Positions 9,047-19,812 of a stretch of DNA of 64,000 nucleotides are shown one piece after another; position 1 is the stretch's first letter, and each line of letters starts with the position of its first letter. The notes below the pieces were generated by a model, which made no database searches, was not told the origin of the DNA, and saw nothing but the letters and a program-made list of their open reading frames with translations. Source of the stretch: Massilia rubra (GTDB taxonomy: Bacteria; Pseudomonadota; Gammaproteobacteria; Burkholderiales; Burkholderiaceae_D); NCBI RefSeq assembly GCF_011682065.1, contig NZ_VUYU01000007.1:124001-188000 (forward strand). The letters run 5' to 3'. The position numbers and the translations under genes were made by a program.

Positions 9047-10063
9047 ATGCAACTCGATACCCGCGCGCAAACGCTGCTCAAAGCCCTGGTCGAACGGTAT
9101 ATCGCCGACGGCCAGCCGGTCGGATCGCGCGCGCTGTCGAAAATCTCCGGACTCGACCTCTCGCCCGCCACCATCCGCAACATCATGGCCGACCTGGAAG
9201 AGCTCGGCTATGTGGCCAGCCCGCACACCTCGGCCGGCCGTATTCCGACTCCGCGCGGCTACCGCATCTTTGTCGATACCTTGCTGACTGTGCAACACAT
9301 CGACGAGCATGCGGTCGACGCGCGCCTGCGCCTGCCGGCCCAGCAGCCGCAAAAGATGATCGCCAATGCGGCGCAGATGCTGTCGTCGCTGTCGCAGTTC
9401 GCCGGCGTGGTGCTCAGTCCGCGGCGCGAATCGGTGTTCCAGCAGATCGAATTCTTGCGCCTGTCCGAAAAGCGCATCCTGCTCGTCATTGTCGACCCGC
9501 GCGGCGACGTGCAGAACCGCCTGCTGTTGACCGAAGCCGACTACACGCCGGCGCAGCTGGTGCGCTCGGCCAATTACATCAACCAGAATTACGGCGGCCT
9601 GTCGTTCGACGACGTGCGCACCCGCCTGACCAAGGAACTGCGCCAGTTGCGCGACGATATGGGCAGCCTGATGCAGGCAGCGGTCGAAGCCGGCAGCGAG
9701 GCGATGACCGACCAGTCGGATGACATGGTCATTTCCGGCGAGCGCAACCTGCTGAGCGTGTCGGACCTGTCGTCCAACATGAGCTCGCTGCGCCAGATGT
9801 TCGACATGTTCGAGCAAAAGACCGGGCTGATGCAGTTGCTCGATGTGTCGAGCAAGGCGACCGGGGTGCAGATCTTTATCGGCGGCGAGTCGAACCTGGT
9901 GCCGATGGATGAAATGAGCGTGGTGACCGCGCCCTACGAGGTCAACGGCAAGATCGTCGGCACCCTGGGCGTGATCGGGCCGACCCGCATGGCGTACGAG
10001 CGCGTCATTCCGATCGTCGATATCACCGCCAAGCTGCTTTCGAACGCGCTCAGCCACTCGTGA
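9047..10063 (+). CDS. hrcA: Heat-inducible transcription repressor HrcA
   Basis: 338 residues, normal for HrcA. HrcA binds the CIRCE inverted repeat and represses groE and dnaK genes, with its folding helped by GroEL. The N-terminal winged helix includes [32 protein letters not shown] sequence and the wing [16 protein letters not shown], both highly diagnostic. The C-terminal GAF-like part has IFIGGESN and [14 protein letters not shown]. The ATG at 9047 was preferred to the longer frame from 8978 because it starts at the conserved DNA-binding domain. No CIRCE copy is visible immediately upstream. It is convergent with fur. Confidence 0.95.
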   Translation: MQLDTRAQTLLKALVERYIADGQPVGSRALSKISGLDLSPATIRNIMADLEELGYVASPHTSAGRIPTPRGYRIFVDTLLTVQHIDEHAVDARLRLPAQQPQKMIANAAQMLSSLSQFAGVVLSPRRESVFQQIEFLRLSEKRILLVIVDPRGDVQNRLLLTEADYTPAQLVRSANYINQNYGGLSFDDVRTRLTKELRQLRDDMGSLMQAAVEAGSEAMTDQSDDMVISGERNLLSVSDLSSNMSSLRQMFDMFEQKTGLMQLLDVSSKATGVQIFIGGESNLVPMDEMSVVTAPYEVNGKIVGTLGVIGPTRMAYERVIPIVDITAKLLSNALSHS

Positions 10064-10098
10064 GCCTCGCGTAGCAGTAGCTTGGTCGAGATCCCCCC

Positions 10099-10527
10099 TC
10101 AGGTTTTGTGGGGGCAGGCTGGCTTGACGCAGTTGCCGTAGATTGCCAGCGCGTGTTCGGCAATCTTGAAGCCGCGCTCGACCGCCACCTTGTGCTGGCG
10201 CGATTCGATCTCGTCGTCGTAGAACTCTTCCACCCTGCCGCAGTCGAGGCACACCAGGTGGTCGTGGTGGGAGCCGGCGTTGAGCTCGAAAATCGCCTTG
10301 CCTGTTTCGAAATGGTTGCGGTTGAGCAGGCCCGCTTGCTCGAACTGGGTCAGTACGCGATACACGGTGGCCAGGCCGACATCCATATTATCGGTCAACA
10401 AAATCTTGTAAACATCTTCCGCAGTCAGGTGGCGCACCTCGCTGTTCTGGAAAATCTCGAGGATTTTCAGGCGGGGCAGGGTGGCTTTCAGGCCGCTGGC
10501 TTTGAGGTCGCTGGGATTGTTACTCAT
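10099..10527 (-). CDS. fur: Ferric uptake regulator Fur
   Basis: 142 residues, the standard Fur length. Fur with Fe2+ represses iron-uptake genes by binding Fur boxes. Seen here: the winged helix with [14 protein letters not shown] and [17 protein letters not shown], the metal site in [13 protein letters not shown], and a C-terminal CVKPACP. The ATG at 10527 (SNNPSDLK) was chosen over a 12-residue extension. It is divergent from bamE, a common arrangement in beta- and gammaproteobacteria, and its 3' end converges with hrcA. Confidence 0.95.
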   Translation of the reverse strand: MSNNPSDLKASGLKATLPRLKILEIFQNSEVRHLTAEDVYKILLTDNMDVGLATVYRVLTQFEQAGLLNRNHFETGKAIFELNAGSHHDHLVCLDCGRVEEFYDDEIESRQHKVAVERGFKIAEHALAIYGNCVKPACPHKT

Positions 10528-10617
10528 GTTTGTTACTCGTATATTGGCGTAGTGCTTTATCATATAGCGTTTTAGACGGAGGTGCCTAGGCTTCCGTACA
10601 ACGATTTGAGGTCATCT

Positions 10618-11178
10618 ATGCCTGTCGATACTGCCGTTTTGCCCCGTTTTAGCCTGCGCGCGCCCCTGGTGGCGACCTTGGCCGGGGCCGTCCTGAGCCT
10701 GTCCGGCTGCACCATGTTCGGTGGCGCCAAGGATCCCGTGGTCCCGGTCAGCGCCTCGCCCGACGCCGGCGCCCAGACCGTGCAGGCCAGCAAGCTGCAA
10801 AAGTTCCTGTGGATCTTCTCGCCGTATCGTCCCGACATTCAGCAAGGTAACTTCATCTCCCAAGAAATGCTGACCCAACTCAAGGTCGGCCAGACCCGCG
10901 AGCAGGTCAAGTTTCTTCTCGGCACGCCGCTGCTGACCGATATCTTCCACGCCGACCGCTGGGACTTTCCGTTCTACCTGGCGCGTGGCGATGGCGAGCT
11001 GACCAGCAGCCGGGTCACGGTCTACTTCAAGGATAACAAGGTCGAGAAATTCGACGGCGGCAACCTGCCGACCGAGAAGGAATACATCGCGCGCATCGCC
11101 GGTCCGTCCAAGGTGGCCTCCAAGCAAGCGCCGAAGCGGGAAGAAGCCGGTTCGGCCTCGATCAAGATCACTAAATAA
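10618..11178 (+). CDS. bamE: Outer-membrane assembly lipoprotein BamE (SmpA/OmlA)
   Basis: 186 residues. The lipoprotein signal ends LSLSGCTMF, so the mature protein is lipid-anchored in the outer membrane, where BamE is an accessory part of the BAM complex. The BamE core is clear: YRPDIQQGNFISQEML, then LKVGQTREQVKFLLGTPLL and RWDFPFYL. The ATG at 10618 has AGGT 8 bases upstream; the GTG at 10582 would give an odd start. A Lys-rich C-terminal tail of about 30 residues exceeds the usual family length. Divergent from fur and upstream of dapB. Confidence 0.94.
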   Translation: MPVDTAVLPRFSLRAPLVATLAGAVLSLSGCTMFGGAKDPVVPVSASPDAGAQTVQASKLQKFLWIFSPYRPDIQQGNFISQEMLTQLKVGQTREQVKFLLGTPLLTDIFHADRWDFPFYLARGDGELTSSRVTVYFKDNKVEKFDGGNLPTEKEYIARIAGPSKVASKQAPKREEAGSASIKITK

Positions 11179-11220
11179 GTCATTCCATACCAGCGCACCG
11201 GTAGCACGAGGGTCGGCACA

Positions 11221-12018
11221 ATGAATCAGATGAAAATTGCAGTAGCGGGCGCCGACGGGCGCATGGGACGGATGCTGGTGGACGCGCTCGCCGCGGCGCC
11301 GGACGCCGTGCTGGCCGGCGCGCTCGGCCTGGCCGGCTCGCCCGCCATCGGCCAACTGGTCGGCCCGGCTCCCGGGGTGACGATCGAAGCGGACCTGGGC
11401 GCCGGCCTGTCTGGCGCCGATTTCCTGATCGACTTCACCCGCCCCGAAGGCACGCTCAAGCACCTTGCGTATTGCGCCGAGCACGGCATCAAGCTGATCA
11501 TCGGCACCACCGGTTTCGACGATGCCGGCAAGGCCGCGATTGCCGCCGCCGCCGAAAAAACCGCAATCATGTTCGCGCCCAACATGAGCGTGGGTGTGAA
11601 CGTCACCCTCAAGCTGCTCGAACTGGCCGCCAAGAGCATGTCCGAGGGCTACGACATCGAAATCATCGAAGCGCACCACCGCCACAAGGTCGATGCGCCG
11701 TCCGGCACCGCGCTCAAGATGGGCGAAGTCATCGCCGACGCGCTCGGGCGCGACCTGAAGGAATGCGCCGTCTACGGACGCGAAGGCGTCACCGGCGAAC
11801 GCGATCCGTCGACCATCGGCTTTGCCACCATCCGCGGCGGCGACATCATCGGCGACCATACGGTGTTGTTTGCCGGCACCGGCGAGCGCATCGAAATCAG
11901 CCACAAGTCGAGCAGCCGCGCCAGCTACGCCAGCGGCGCCCTGCGCGCCTGCCGCTTCCTGGCCGACAAGGCGACCGGTTTGTACGACATGCAGGACGTG
12001 CTGGCGCTTAAAGACTAG
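11221..12018 (+). CDS. dapB: 4-hydroxy-tetrahydrodipicolinate reductase DapB
   Basis: 265 residues, the family length. DapB reduces the DapA product with NAD(P)H in the diaminopimelate/lysine pathway. The Rossmann motif [13 protein letters not shown], the IGTTGFDD strand, [11 protein letters not shown], the catalytic [16 protein letters not shown] (two His and the Lys) and the [11 protein letters not shown] segment are all present. A second ATG at 11230 gives the more usual start MKIAVAG; 11221 is kept because a GAGGG lies at suitable spacing, but either is possible. It continues the bamE operon into exbB. Confidence 0.96.
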   Translation: MNQMKIAVAGADGRMGRMLVDALAAAPDAVLAGALGLAGSPAIGQLVGPAPGVTIEADLGAGLSGADFLIDFTRPEGTLKHLAYCAEHGIKLIIGTTGFDDAGKAAIAAAAEKTAIMFAPNMSVGVNVTLKLLELAAKSMSEGYDIEIIEAHHRHKVDAPSGTALKMGEVIADALGRDLKECAVYGREGVTGERDPSTIGFATIRGGDIIGDHTVLFAGTGERIEISHKSSSRASYASGALRACRFLADKATGLYDMQDVLALKD

Positions 12019-12023
12019 GCGCC

Positions 12024-12680
12024 ATGCCACCGGTCAATCATTTCAGCATCGCGCGCTACTGGGAACAGGGCGACGCGCTCAGCCACGCGGTGGCGTACGT
12101 GCTGATGCTGATGTCGCTGGTGAGCTGGTTTTTCATCCTGTCCAAAGCCTTCAGCAGCTGGCGCGTGCGGCGCGCGGCGCCAGCCTTGGACGCCTTCTGG
12201 AGCGCCCCCACGCTGCAGGACGGCATCGCGCTGCTGGCCCTGGCCGACCGCGAGCGCATTTATCTGCCGCTGCCGGCGCAAGGCCTGGCCCACGCCGGCG
12301 GCGCCGCCACCCTGGCCGGCGCAATGAGCAAGGATGAACAAATCATCCGCGTGCTGCGCCAGGAAATCACGCGCGCCACCCATCGCATCGAAAGCGGACT
12401 GACCGTGCTGGCCTCGATCGGCGCGACCGCGCCGTTTGTGGGCCTGCTGGGCACGGTGTGGGGGATTTATCATGCGCTGTCGAATGTGTCCGCCGCCGGC
12501 AGCGTGCAGATCGACAAGATCGCCGGACCGGTCGGCGAAGCCTTGATCATGACTGGCTTCGGGCTGGTGGTGGCTATTCCCGCCGTGCTGGCGTATAACG
12601 GCTTGAACCGCCTGAACCGGCTCACGTTGGCCGAGCTCGACGGCTTTGCCCACGATTTGCATTCCTACTTCGGCAGATAA
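12024..12680 (+). CDS. exbB: MotA/TolQ/ExbB-type proton channel protein
   Basis: 218 residues with three hydrophobic segments: one near residues 25-45, and two in the C-terminal half (ASIGATAPFVGLLGTVWGIY and ALIMTGFGLVVAIPAVLAYN). The second and third carry the hallmark sequences of ExbB/TolQ. Together with the following ExbD it would form an inner-membrane proton-driven motor that energises TonB or Tol proteins. It starts 5 bases after dapB. Whether it serves TonB or Tol is not settled by sequence; no tonB, tolA or tolB is in the window. Confidence 0.88.
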   Translation: MPPVNHFSIARYWEQGDALSHAVAYVLMLMSLVSWFFILSKAFSSWRVRRAAPALDAFWSAPTLQDGIALLALADRERIYLPLPAQGLAHAGGAATLAGAMSKDEQIIRVLRQEITRATHRIESGLTVLASIGATAPFVGLLGTVWGIYHALSNVSAAGSVQIDKIAGPVGEALIMTGFGLVVAIPAVLAYNGLNRLNRLTLAELDGFAHDLHSYFGR

Positions 12681-12690
12681 GGGGAGCGGC

Positions 12691-13113
12691 ATGGCATTCG
12701 GCAGCTTCAATCCATCGCGCCAGCAATCGATGATGAGCGATATTAACGTGACCCCGATGGTCGACGTGATGCTGGTGCTGCTCGTCATCTTCATCATGAC
12801 CGCGCCGATGTTCACGCATGCGGTCAAGCTCGACTTGCCACGCGCGCAGGCTGGCGCGGTGCAGTTGCAGCCGCACACGGTGACCATTGCCATCGATGCC
12901 GAAGGCGTGCTGTACTGGAATGAGGAGCGGGTCGATGCGGCCGGGCTCGACGCGCGCCTGACCCAAGCGGCGCGCCAGGCGCCGCAGCCCGAATTACAGC
13001 TGCGCGCAGACAAAAACACCCGTTACGAAGCCGTGGCCCAGGTCATGGCGGCGGCGCAGTCCCGAGGTCTCGGCAAACTGGGCTTCGTGACCGATCCACA
13101 CAAGGAGAAATAA
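12691..13113 (+). CDS. exbD: ExbD/TolR biopolymer transport protein
   Basis: 140 residues. One transmembrane helix near the N-terminus follows the typical MSDINVTPMVDVMLVLLVIF, where the Asp of MVDV is the proton-conducting residue of the family. A periplasmic domain with VTIAIDAEGVLYWN and LRADKNTRYEAVAQVM follows. The ATG at 12691 has GGGGAG upstream; the longer frame from 12646 overlaps exbB. Partner of the upstream ExbB. Confidence 0.9.
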   Translation: MAFGSFNPSRQQSMMSDINVTPMVDVMLVLLVIFIMTAPMFTHAVKLDLPRAQAGAVQLQPHTVTIAIDAEGVLYWNEERVDAAGLDARLTQAARQAPQPELQLRADKNTRYEAVAQVMAAAQSRGLGKLGFVTDPHKEK

Positions 13114-13114
13114 T

Positions 13115-13441
13115 ATGGCCAGTGCCGAACTGAATGGCGCCTCGATCCTCGGCTGGGATACCTTTCATTCCGAAAGCCGCGCGGCGTTCGGGTTTCCCGA
13201 GTATTACGCCAACACGATGGATGCCTGGGTCGATTGCCTGAGCTACCTGCGCGACGAAGACGGCATGACCCGCTTCCGGCTGAAACCGAACGAGGTGCTG
13301 GAGATTGTCGTCAAGGATGCGGCATCGATGCGCGAGCGCGTGCCCGACTTGCTCGACGAGATGACGTTCTGCATCGCCGGCATCAACGAGCGCTATGAGG
13401 ATTACGGCGAGAAGCCGGCGCTGGCGCTGGTGTTGCGCTGA
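13115..13441 (+). CDS. Barstar-family protein
   Basis: 108 residues. The pattern resembles barstar, the barnase inhibitor: an N-terminal strand with LNGASILGWDTFHSE, then the helix region FGFPEYYANTMDAWVDCLSYL, equivalent to the barstar segment that plugs the RNase active site, and a C-terminal strand with ALALVLR. AAGGAG precedes the ATG, one base after the exbD stop codon, so it should be expressed with exbB-exbD. No barnase or other RNase toxin is beside it, so it is an orphan or acts on a distant partner. Confidence 0.78.
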   Translation: MASAELNGASILGWDTFHSESRAAFGFPEYYANTMDAWVDCLSYLRDEDGMTRFRLKPNEVLEIVVKDAASMRERVPDLLDEMTFCIAGINERYEDYGEKPALALVLR

Positions 13442-13463
13442 GCAGCCTGGTGGTTTTGCGTAG

Positions 13464-13492
13464 GGCGCGCGGGCAGCAAGTGCCCGCGCGCC
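13464..13492. terminator. GC-rich stem-loop between convergent genes
   Basis: A perfect 12-base inverted repeat (13464-13475 with 13481-13492) around a GCAAG loop lies between the barstar-like gene and the VOC gene, which converge. There is no T-run, so it is a likely but unproven bidirectional terminator or RNA 3'-end stabiliser. Confidence 0.55.
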
Positions 13493-13507
13493 TGATCCGG
13501 CTGGCGC

Positions 13508-13870
13508 TCAGCGGACCTTCTTGAGGTCGAAATGCGGATTGTAGATCAGTCCCAAGGTATTGCCGAACGGATCCTTCAACTCGACCACCTTGATCGACTC
13601 GCCCACCTCCTGGATGGCCGAGTGGATGCTCGCGCCCAGGCCGGTGATGCGTTCGACTTCCGCCTCGATATCGTCCACGCCCCAGTAGGCCACGCAGCCG
13701 GGCATGCCGGGTTCCCCCGGGTGCAGCCCCAGTTCGAAGCCGCCGATCTCGAAGCCGATGTAGAACGGCTCATCGAAGTAGGGCGCGGTGCGGAACACCT
13801 CGGTGAACCATTTCTTGGCCGCATCCATATCCTGGACCGGGTAGCAGACTGTGCGCATTCCGTTGATCAT
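13508..13870 (-). CDS. VOC-family (glyoxalase/bleomycin-resistance fold) protein
   Basis: 120 residues from the ATG at 13870, which has AGGAG upstream. The sequence follows one vicinal-oxygen-chelate module: RTVCYPVQDMDAAKKWFTEV, FEIGGFELGLHPG, CVAYWGVDDIEAEVERI and the closing VVELKDPFGNTLGLIYNP. The conserved E in VVELKDPFGN is a typical metal ligand position. Members include glyoxalase I, dioxygenases and antibiotic-binding proteins; the substrate is not predictable. Single gene, convergent with the barstar-like gene. Confidence 0.85.
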   Translation of the reverse strand: MINGMRTVCYPVQDMDAAKKWFTEVFRTAPYFDEPFYIGFEIGGFELGLHPGEPGMPGCVAYWGVDDIEAEVERITGLGASIHSAIQEVGESIKVVELKDPFGNTLGLIYNPHFDLKKVR

Positions 13871-14003
13871 GATTGTCTCCTGTGAGTGCAAAGCAGCATC
13901 CTGCCACGGCGCGCGCCGCTTGTATTGTAAAAATGTAAGGCGGTCAGCTCAGGTCTGCTTTCGGCTGGTCGATTGCGCCAGCTTGATTACAAGCCGTTTT
14001 TGA

Positions 14004-14345
14004 ATGTCAAAAATTATGTTAGATAACTCTCCAGAGAGCAAGAGCCTCATCAATGCCTGCTTTCTCATCGAAAAATTGCAGAATGAACTAAACACTATGC
14101 TGTCTTTTTCAAGTGATCAGCTAAGCCGATGGCATTCGCAGAACGAGGTTCGCCTGGCTCTGCTGCTTCAGTTCGCTGAGCAAGCTCGGCTTCCTGAAGA
14201 ATCGTATGAACGCATTCAGAAAAACGTTTGCATGCTTCATAAACCGCTGACGGGCGCCGTCGACATTTCCGCCGATGACATCGGTAGAATATCTGCCTTG
14301 CTCCGTGAAATCGACAATGAGGGGTTCTGCTGCTGGATGATCTAA
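14004..14345 (+). CDS. Hypothetical protein
   Basis: 113 residues, no family recognised. It is mostly predicted helical, with LINACFLIEKLQNELNTML and VRLALLLQFAEQARLPEESYERIQ, and ends in NEGFCCWMI. Base composition is visibly lower in GC than the flanking core genes, suggesting recent acquisition. No good Shine-Dalgarno is visible before the ATG, though the A/T-rich stretch before it could contain a promoter. It belongs to the accessory patch between exbD and leuS. It could be a spurious frame; the coherent helical composition argues mildly that it is real. Confidence 0.5.
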   Translation: MSKIMLDNSPESKSLINACFLIEKLQNELNTMLSFSSDQLSRWHSQNEVRLALLLQFAEQARLPEESYERIQKNVCMLHKPLTGAVDISADDIGRISALLREIDNEGFCCWMI

Positions 14346-14398
14346 GGTTGCCAGCGACTATTCGCGACGTGCAGACGCTGCCGGGACGATATGCACGG

Positions 14399-15163
14399 TC
14401 AGGCCCGCGCGGCAAACGATTCCGGCGTGCTGCCCGACAATTGGCGGAATTCGTGGATCAGGTGCGGCTGGTCGTAGTAGCCCAGCTCGAGCGCGAGGCT
14501 GGACCAGTCGAGCTGCGTGGGGTCGCTGGCGGCGCGGATGCGTGCGCTGGCCTGGCGAAAGCGGCACACGCGCGCGAACTGCTTGGCGCCCAGGCCAACC
14601 CTGGCGCGAAACTGGCTGGACAGGTGCTGGCGCGACACGCCCAGCTGCGCGGCCAGGGTCTCGATGCGCAGGGAACCGTGGGTGCGCTCGATGGCGCTCA
14701 CGGCCGCATCGGCCAGGCCCGGCTTGATGTCGGTGGCAGTGCCGCGCAGGCGTTGCAGCAGCAGGCCTTCGACGGTGGCGACGGCCTCGCTGTCCGATAA
14801 GGTGCGCGACCACAATGCATCGGTGAACTGGCGCGCTGCGGCACCGTCCCACAGGTCATCCAGGGAAGGATGCTGGTCGGCCAGTTCGTGCAGCGGCATG
14901 GCGAAAAAGTGCGCGGCGGCGCCCGCTTTGAAGCGCGCCGCGATGGTGCGCACAGGCTGGTGCACGGGCACGTGGATGACCGTGCTCATCATGCCCGATA
15001 CCCGGCTCAGCGCGGCCACATCCTGCCACAGGATGTCCATGCAGTTGTCCGGCAGCACCCGGTGCGTGACGGGGGAGGCGCCGGGCAGCACCTGGCAGGT
15101 CCACAGGCAAGCCAGATAGGGCGCCAGCGCGGGCTGGGGCGGGTGTTCCTGGTAGAGGACCAT
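14399..15163 (-). CDS. AraC-family transcriptional regulator
   Basis: 254 residues. The C-terminal 100 residues form the two helix-turn-helix units of AraC/XylS: IETLAAQLGVSRQHLSSQFR and then WSSLALELGYYDQPHLIHEFR with the FRQLSGSTPESF ending. The N-terminal half (YLACLWTCQVLPGASPVTHRVLPDNCMDIL) is the type common in regulators annotated with a DUF6597-like sensor domain, ligand unknown. The ATG at 15163 is preferred to the TTG one codon earlier. No obvious target operon adjoins. Confidence 0.88.
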   Translation of the reverse strand: MVLYQEHPPQPALAPYLACLWTCQVLPGASPVTHRVLPDNCMDILWQDVAALSRVSGMMSTVIHVPVHQPVRTIAARFKAGAAAHFFAMPLHELADQHPSLDDLWDGAAARQFTDALWSRTLSDSEAVATVEGLLLQRLRGTATDIKPGLADAAVSAIERTHGSLRIETLAAQLGVSRQHLSSQFRARVGLGAKQFARVCRFRQASARIRAASDPTQLDWSSLALELGYYDQPHLIHEFRQLSGSTPESFAARA

Positions 15164-15216
15164 CAAGATGGCTGGGCGAGTGGACAGGCGGGTATTTTAC
15201 CGTGCAACGGCGGCGT

Positions 15217-15825
15217 TCAGGCCAGCAATCCGGGCCAGAAAGTTTTCAGGAATATCGGAATAATCAGGCTGAAAAACAGCGCGCTTACCCACCTGTATTG
15301 GGCAAGTTCGTTCTTGATCGAGTCCACGCTTGCGCTCAGCCGATCGATTTTGGCTTCAAGGTCAGTCCTGACCTTGTCGATTTTCCCGTCGAGTTGCTTG
15401 ATTTCGGCACTCAGCTCAGTCTTGACCTTGTCGATTTTCCCGTCGAGTCGCTTGATTTCGGCACTCAGCTCAGTCTTGACCATGTCGATTTTCCCGTGAA
15501 GTTGACCAAATTCGGCACTCGCATCGGTACGTATCCTCTCTGATTTTCCGTCGAGCAGGCTGATTTTGGTGTTGAATTCGCCTCTGAAGGTGTCGACTTT
15601 GGCGCCAAGCTCGGTCTTGGTCGAATCGATCCGCGACGTGAGCCGATCTTCGGCATGCCGAAGATCACGCTGCAAGTCGTTTTTGGTTTGCAAAAGGTCG
15701 GCTTCCGACACAACCTCGCTCACTACCGCAGTCAGTGCTTTCGCATGTACATCTGCCTGGCTCCTTGGTACACCGCCCGATTCCAACTGCTGTGCATACG
15801 CTATTGCGTCGAATTTGATCGTCAT
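15217..15825 (-). CDS. DUF1640-type coiled-coil membrane protein with 54-bp tandem repeat
   Basis: 202 residues. The N-terminus (TIKFDAIAYAQQLESGGVP and VSEADLLQTKNDLQRD) and the long coiled coil ending in one C-terminal transmembrane helix (WVSALFFSLIIPIFL) match the DUF1640 / CCDC90-like family. Part of the coil is an 18-residue unit (KIDKVKTELSAEIKRLDG) encoded by two nearly identical 54-bp tandem copies at 15370-15477 and a third diverged one. It is paralogous to the next gene at 15913. The protein is probably anchored in the inner membrane; its role is unknown. Confidence 0.75.
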   Translation of the reverse strand: MTIKFDAIAYAQQLESGGVPRSQADVHAKALTAVVSEVVSEADLLQTKNDLQRDLRHAEDRLTSRIDSTKTELGAKVDTFRGEFNTKISLLDGKSERIRTDASAEFGQLHGKIDMVKTELSAEIKRLDGKIDKVKTELSAEIKQLDGKIDKVRTDLEAKIDRLSASVDSIKNELAQYRWVSALFFSLIIPIFLKTFWPGLLA

Positions 15826-15912
15826 GATGGCAGTTTCCGGTAAGGCTTACTTAGCTCAGAAAAAATCCAGATGGTTCAGAGGCACCGCCATGCGCCGCGA
15901 TTGATCCTGCTT

Positions 15913-16503
15913 TCAGGGAAAGAAAATCTTGATCGCCATGGCGATGTTCAGCGAAATGATCAGGCCGGACAACCAGCGGTTAACGGTCAGATCGTGTTCG
16001 ATCGCTTTGAAGCGTGCCTCGAATTCGCGTCTCAACGAGTCGACTTTTGCATCCACGTTATCGATTTTTGCATCCACGCGATCGACCTTTGCATCCACGT
16101 GATCGACCTTTGCGTCCACGTGATCGACCTTCGCATCCAAGCGATCGACCTTTGCGTCCACATGATCGACCTTTGCATCCATGCGATCGACCTTTGCATC
16201 CACGCGATCGACCTTTGCATCCACGCGATCGACCTTTGCGTCCACGCGATCAATTTTTGCGCCCAAATGGTCGATTTTTGCAATCAGCTCGGTTTTAAAA
16301 AGATTGAGTTGCAAAACCAGCCGCTTCTCGCTCTCTTCAATTTCATGCCGCAGGCTGCTCTCCAGCCGCAACAAATCCTGCCGGCACGCGAACTCGCCAA
16401 CGACCTCAGTCAGTGCCGTTGCATGCACCTCTGCCTGGTCCCTGGGCACGCCGGCATCTTCCAGCCGCTTCGTGTAGGCTAACGCGTCGAATTTGCTTGT
16501 CAT
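15913..16503 (-). CDS. DUF1640-type coiled-coil membrane protein with 21-bp repeat tract
   Basis: 196 residues from the ATG at 16503 (TSKFDALAYTKRLEDAGVP), the same opening as its paralogue at 15217. The middle of the protein is about eleven consecutive heptads of the form V/I-D-x-V-D-A-K, encoded by a 21-bp tandem repeat at about 16040-16270. A single transmembrane helix ends the protein (WLSGLIISLNIAMAI). Heptads with hydrophobic a and d positions predict a long rigid coiled coil. A start nine codons upstream is possible. Transcribed away from leuS. Confidence 0.78.
   Translation of the reverse strand: MTSKFDALAYTKRLEDAGVPRDQAEVHATALTEVVGEFACRQDLLRLESSLRHEIEESEKRLVLQLNLFKTELIAKIDHLGAKIDRVDAKVDRVDAKVDRVDAKVDRMDAKVDHVDAKVDRLDAKVDHVDAKVDHVDAKVDRVDAKIDNVDAKVDSLRREFEARFKAIEHDLTVNRWLSGLIISLNIAMAIKIFFP
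16040..16270. repeat. 21-bp tandem repeat (about 11 copies) coding for heptads
   Basis: On the plus strand the unit is close to GATCGACCTTTGCATCCACGC, repeated about eleven times with 1-4 changes each, mostly at the codons for R/H and V/L/M in the heptad. The unit is exactly seven codons, so gain or loss of copies keeps the frame and lengthens or shortens the coiled coil by whole heptads. Confidence 0.9.
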
Positions 16504-16595
16504 GTTGTTTGGACAGCAAGCCCGCCCCATAGTTCAGCGAATTTTCGCCCCGTGCCCCCGGCCGTGCCCGGATACGGGATGTGCCAGTATAATGA

Positions 16596-19283
<2,688 letters not shown>

Positions 19284-19286
19284 GCG

Positions 19287-19805
19287 ATGACCATCCTTCG
19301 CTCCGCCACCGTGCTGCGCGCCACATGTGCGCTGGTGCTGCTCGCAAGCCTGTCCGCGTGCGGCTTCCAGCTGCGCGGCTCGAACGGCCAGTTCAAGATG
19401 CCGTTCCACAGCATCTACCTGGCCTTCCCCGAAACGTCGGCCCTCGGCACCGAGTTGCGGCGCAACCTGCGCGGCGGCGACGACGTGAAGGTGCTCGCCG
19501 ATGCGTCCAAGGCCGAGACCCTGTTCGACGTGCTGTCCGAGACGCGCGGCAAGCAGATCCTCTCGCTCAACGCCCAGGGCCGCGTGCGCGAATACCTGCT
19601 GACCTATACGCTGGTATTCCGCCTGCGCGACAACAAGGGCGCGGAACTGCTGCCGGCCACCGAAATCTCGCTCAAGCGCTCGATCACCTTCGACGAGAGC
19701 CAGGTACTGGGCAAGGAATCGGAAGAAGTGCTGCTGTACCGCGACATGCAGACCGACCTGGTTCAGCAGATCCTGCGCCGCCTGGTGGCGGTCAAGCCGA
19801 CATGA
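19287..19805 (+). CDS. lptE: LPS-assembly lipoprotein LptE
   Basis: 172 residues with a lipoprotein signal ending ASLSACGFQLRG; the CGFxLRG start of the mature protein is the hallmark of LptE/RlpB. LptE plugs the LptD barrel and delivers lipopolysaccharide to the outer leaflet. The C-terminal EISLKRSITFDESQVLGKESEEVLLYRDMQ matches the family helix. It starts 3 bases after leuS and is followed 7 bases later by holA, the standard proteobacterial order. Confidence 0.95.
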   Translation: MTILRSATVLRATCALVLLASLSACGFQLRGSNGQFKMPFHSIYLAFPETSALGTELRRNLRGGDDVKVLADASKAETLFDVLSETRGKQILSLNAQGRVREYLLTYTLVFRLRDNKGAELLPATEISLKRSITFDESQVLGKESEEVLLYRDMQTDLVQQILRRLVAVKPT

Positions 19806-19812
19806 GCATGCG

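Noticed and set aside
13115-13441. Toxin-antitoxin pair with the barstar-like gene
   Set aside because: No RNase-type toxin gene is adjacent on either strand.
16040-16270. CRISPR-like array
   Set aside because: The 21-bp units are contiguous, without spacers, and encode a continuous coiled coil.
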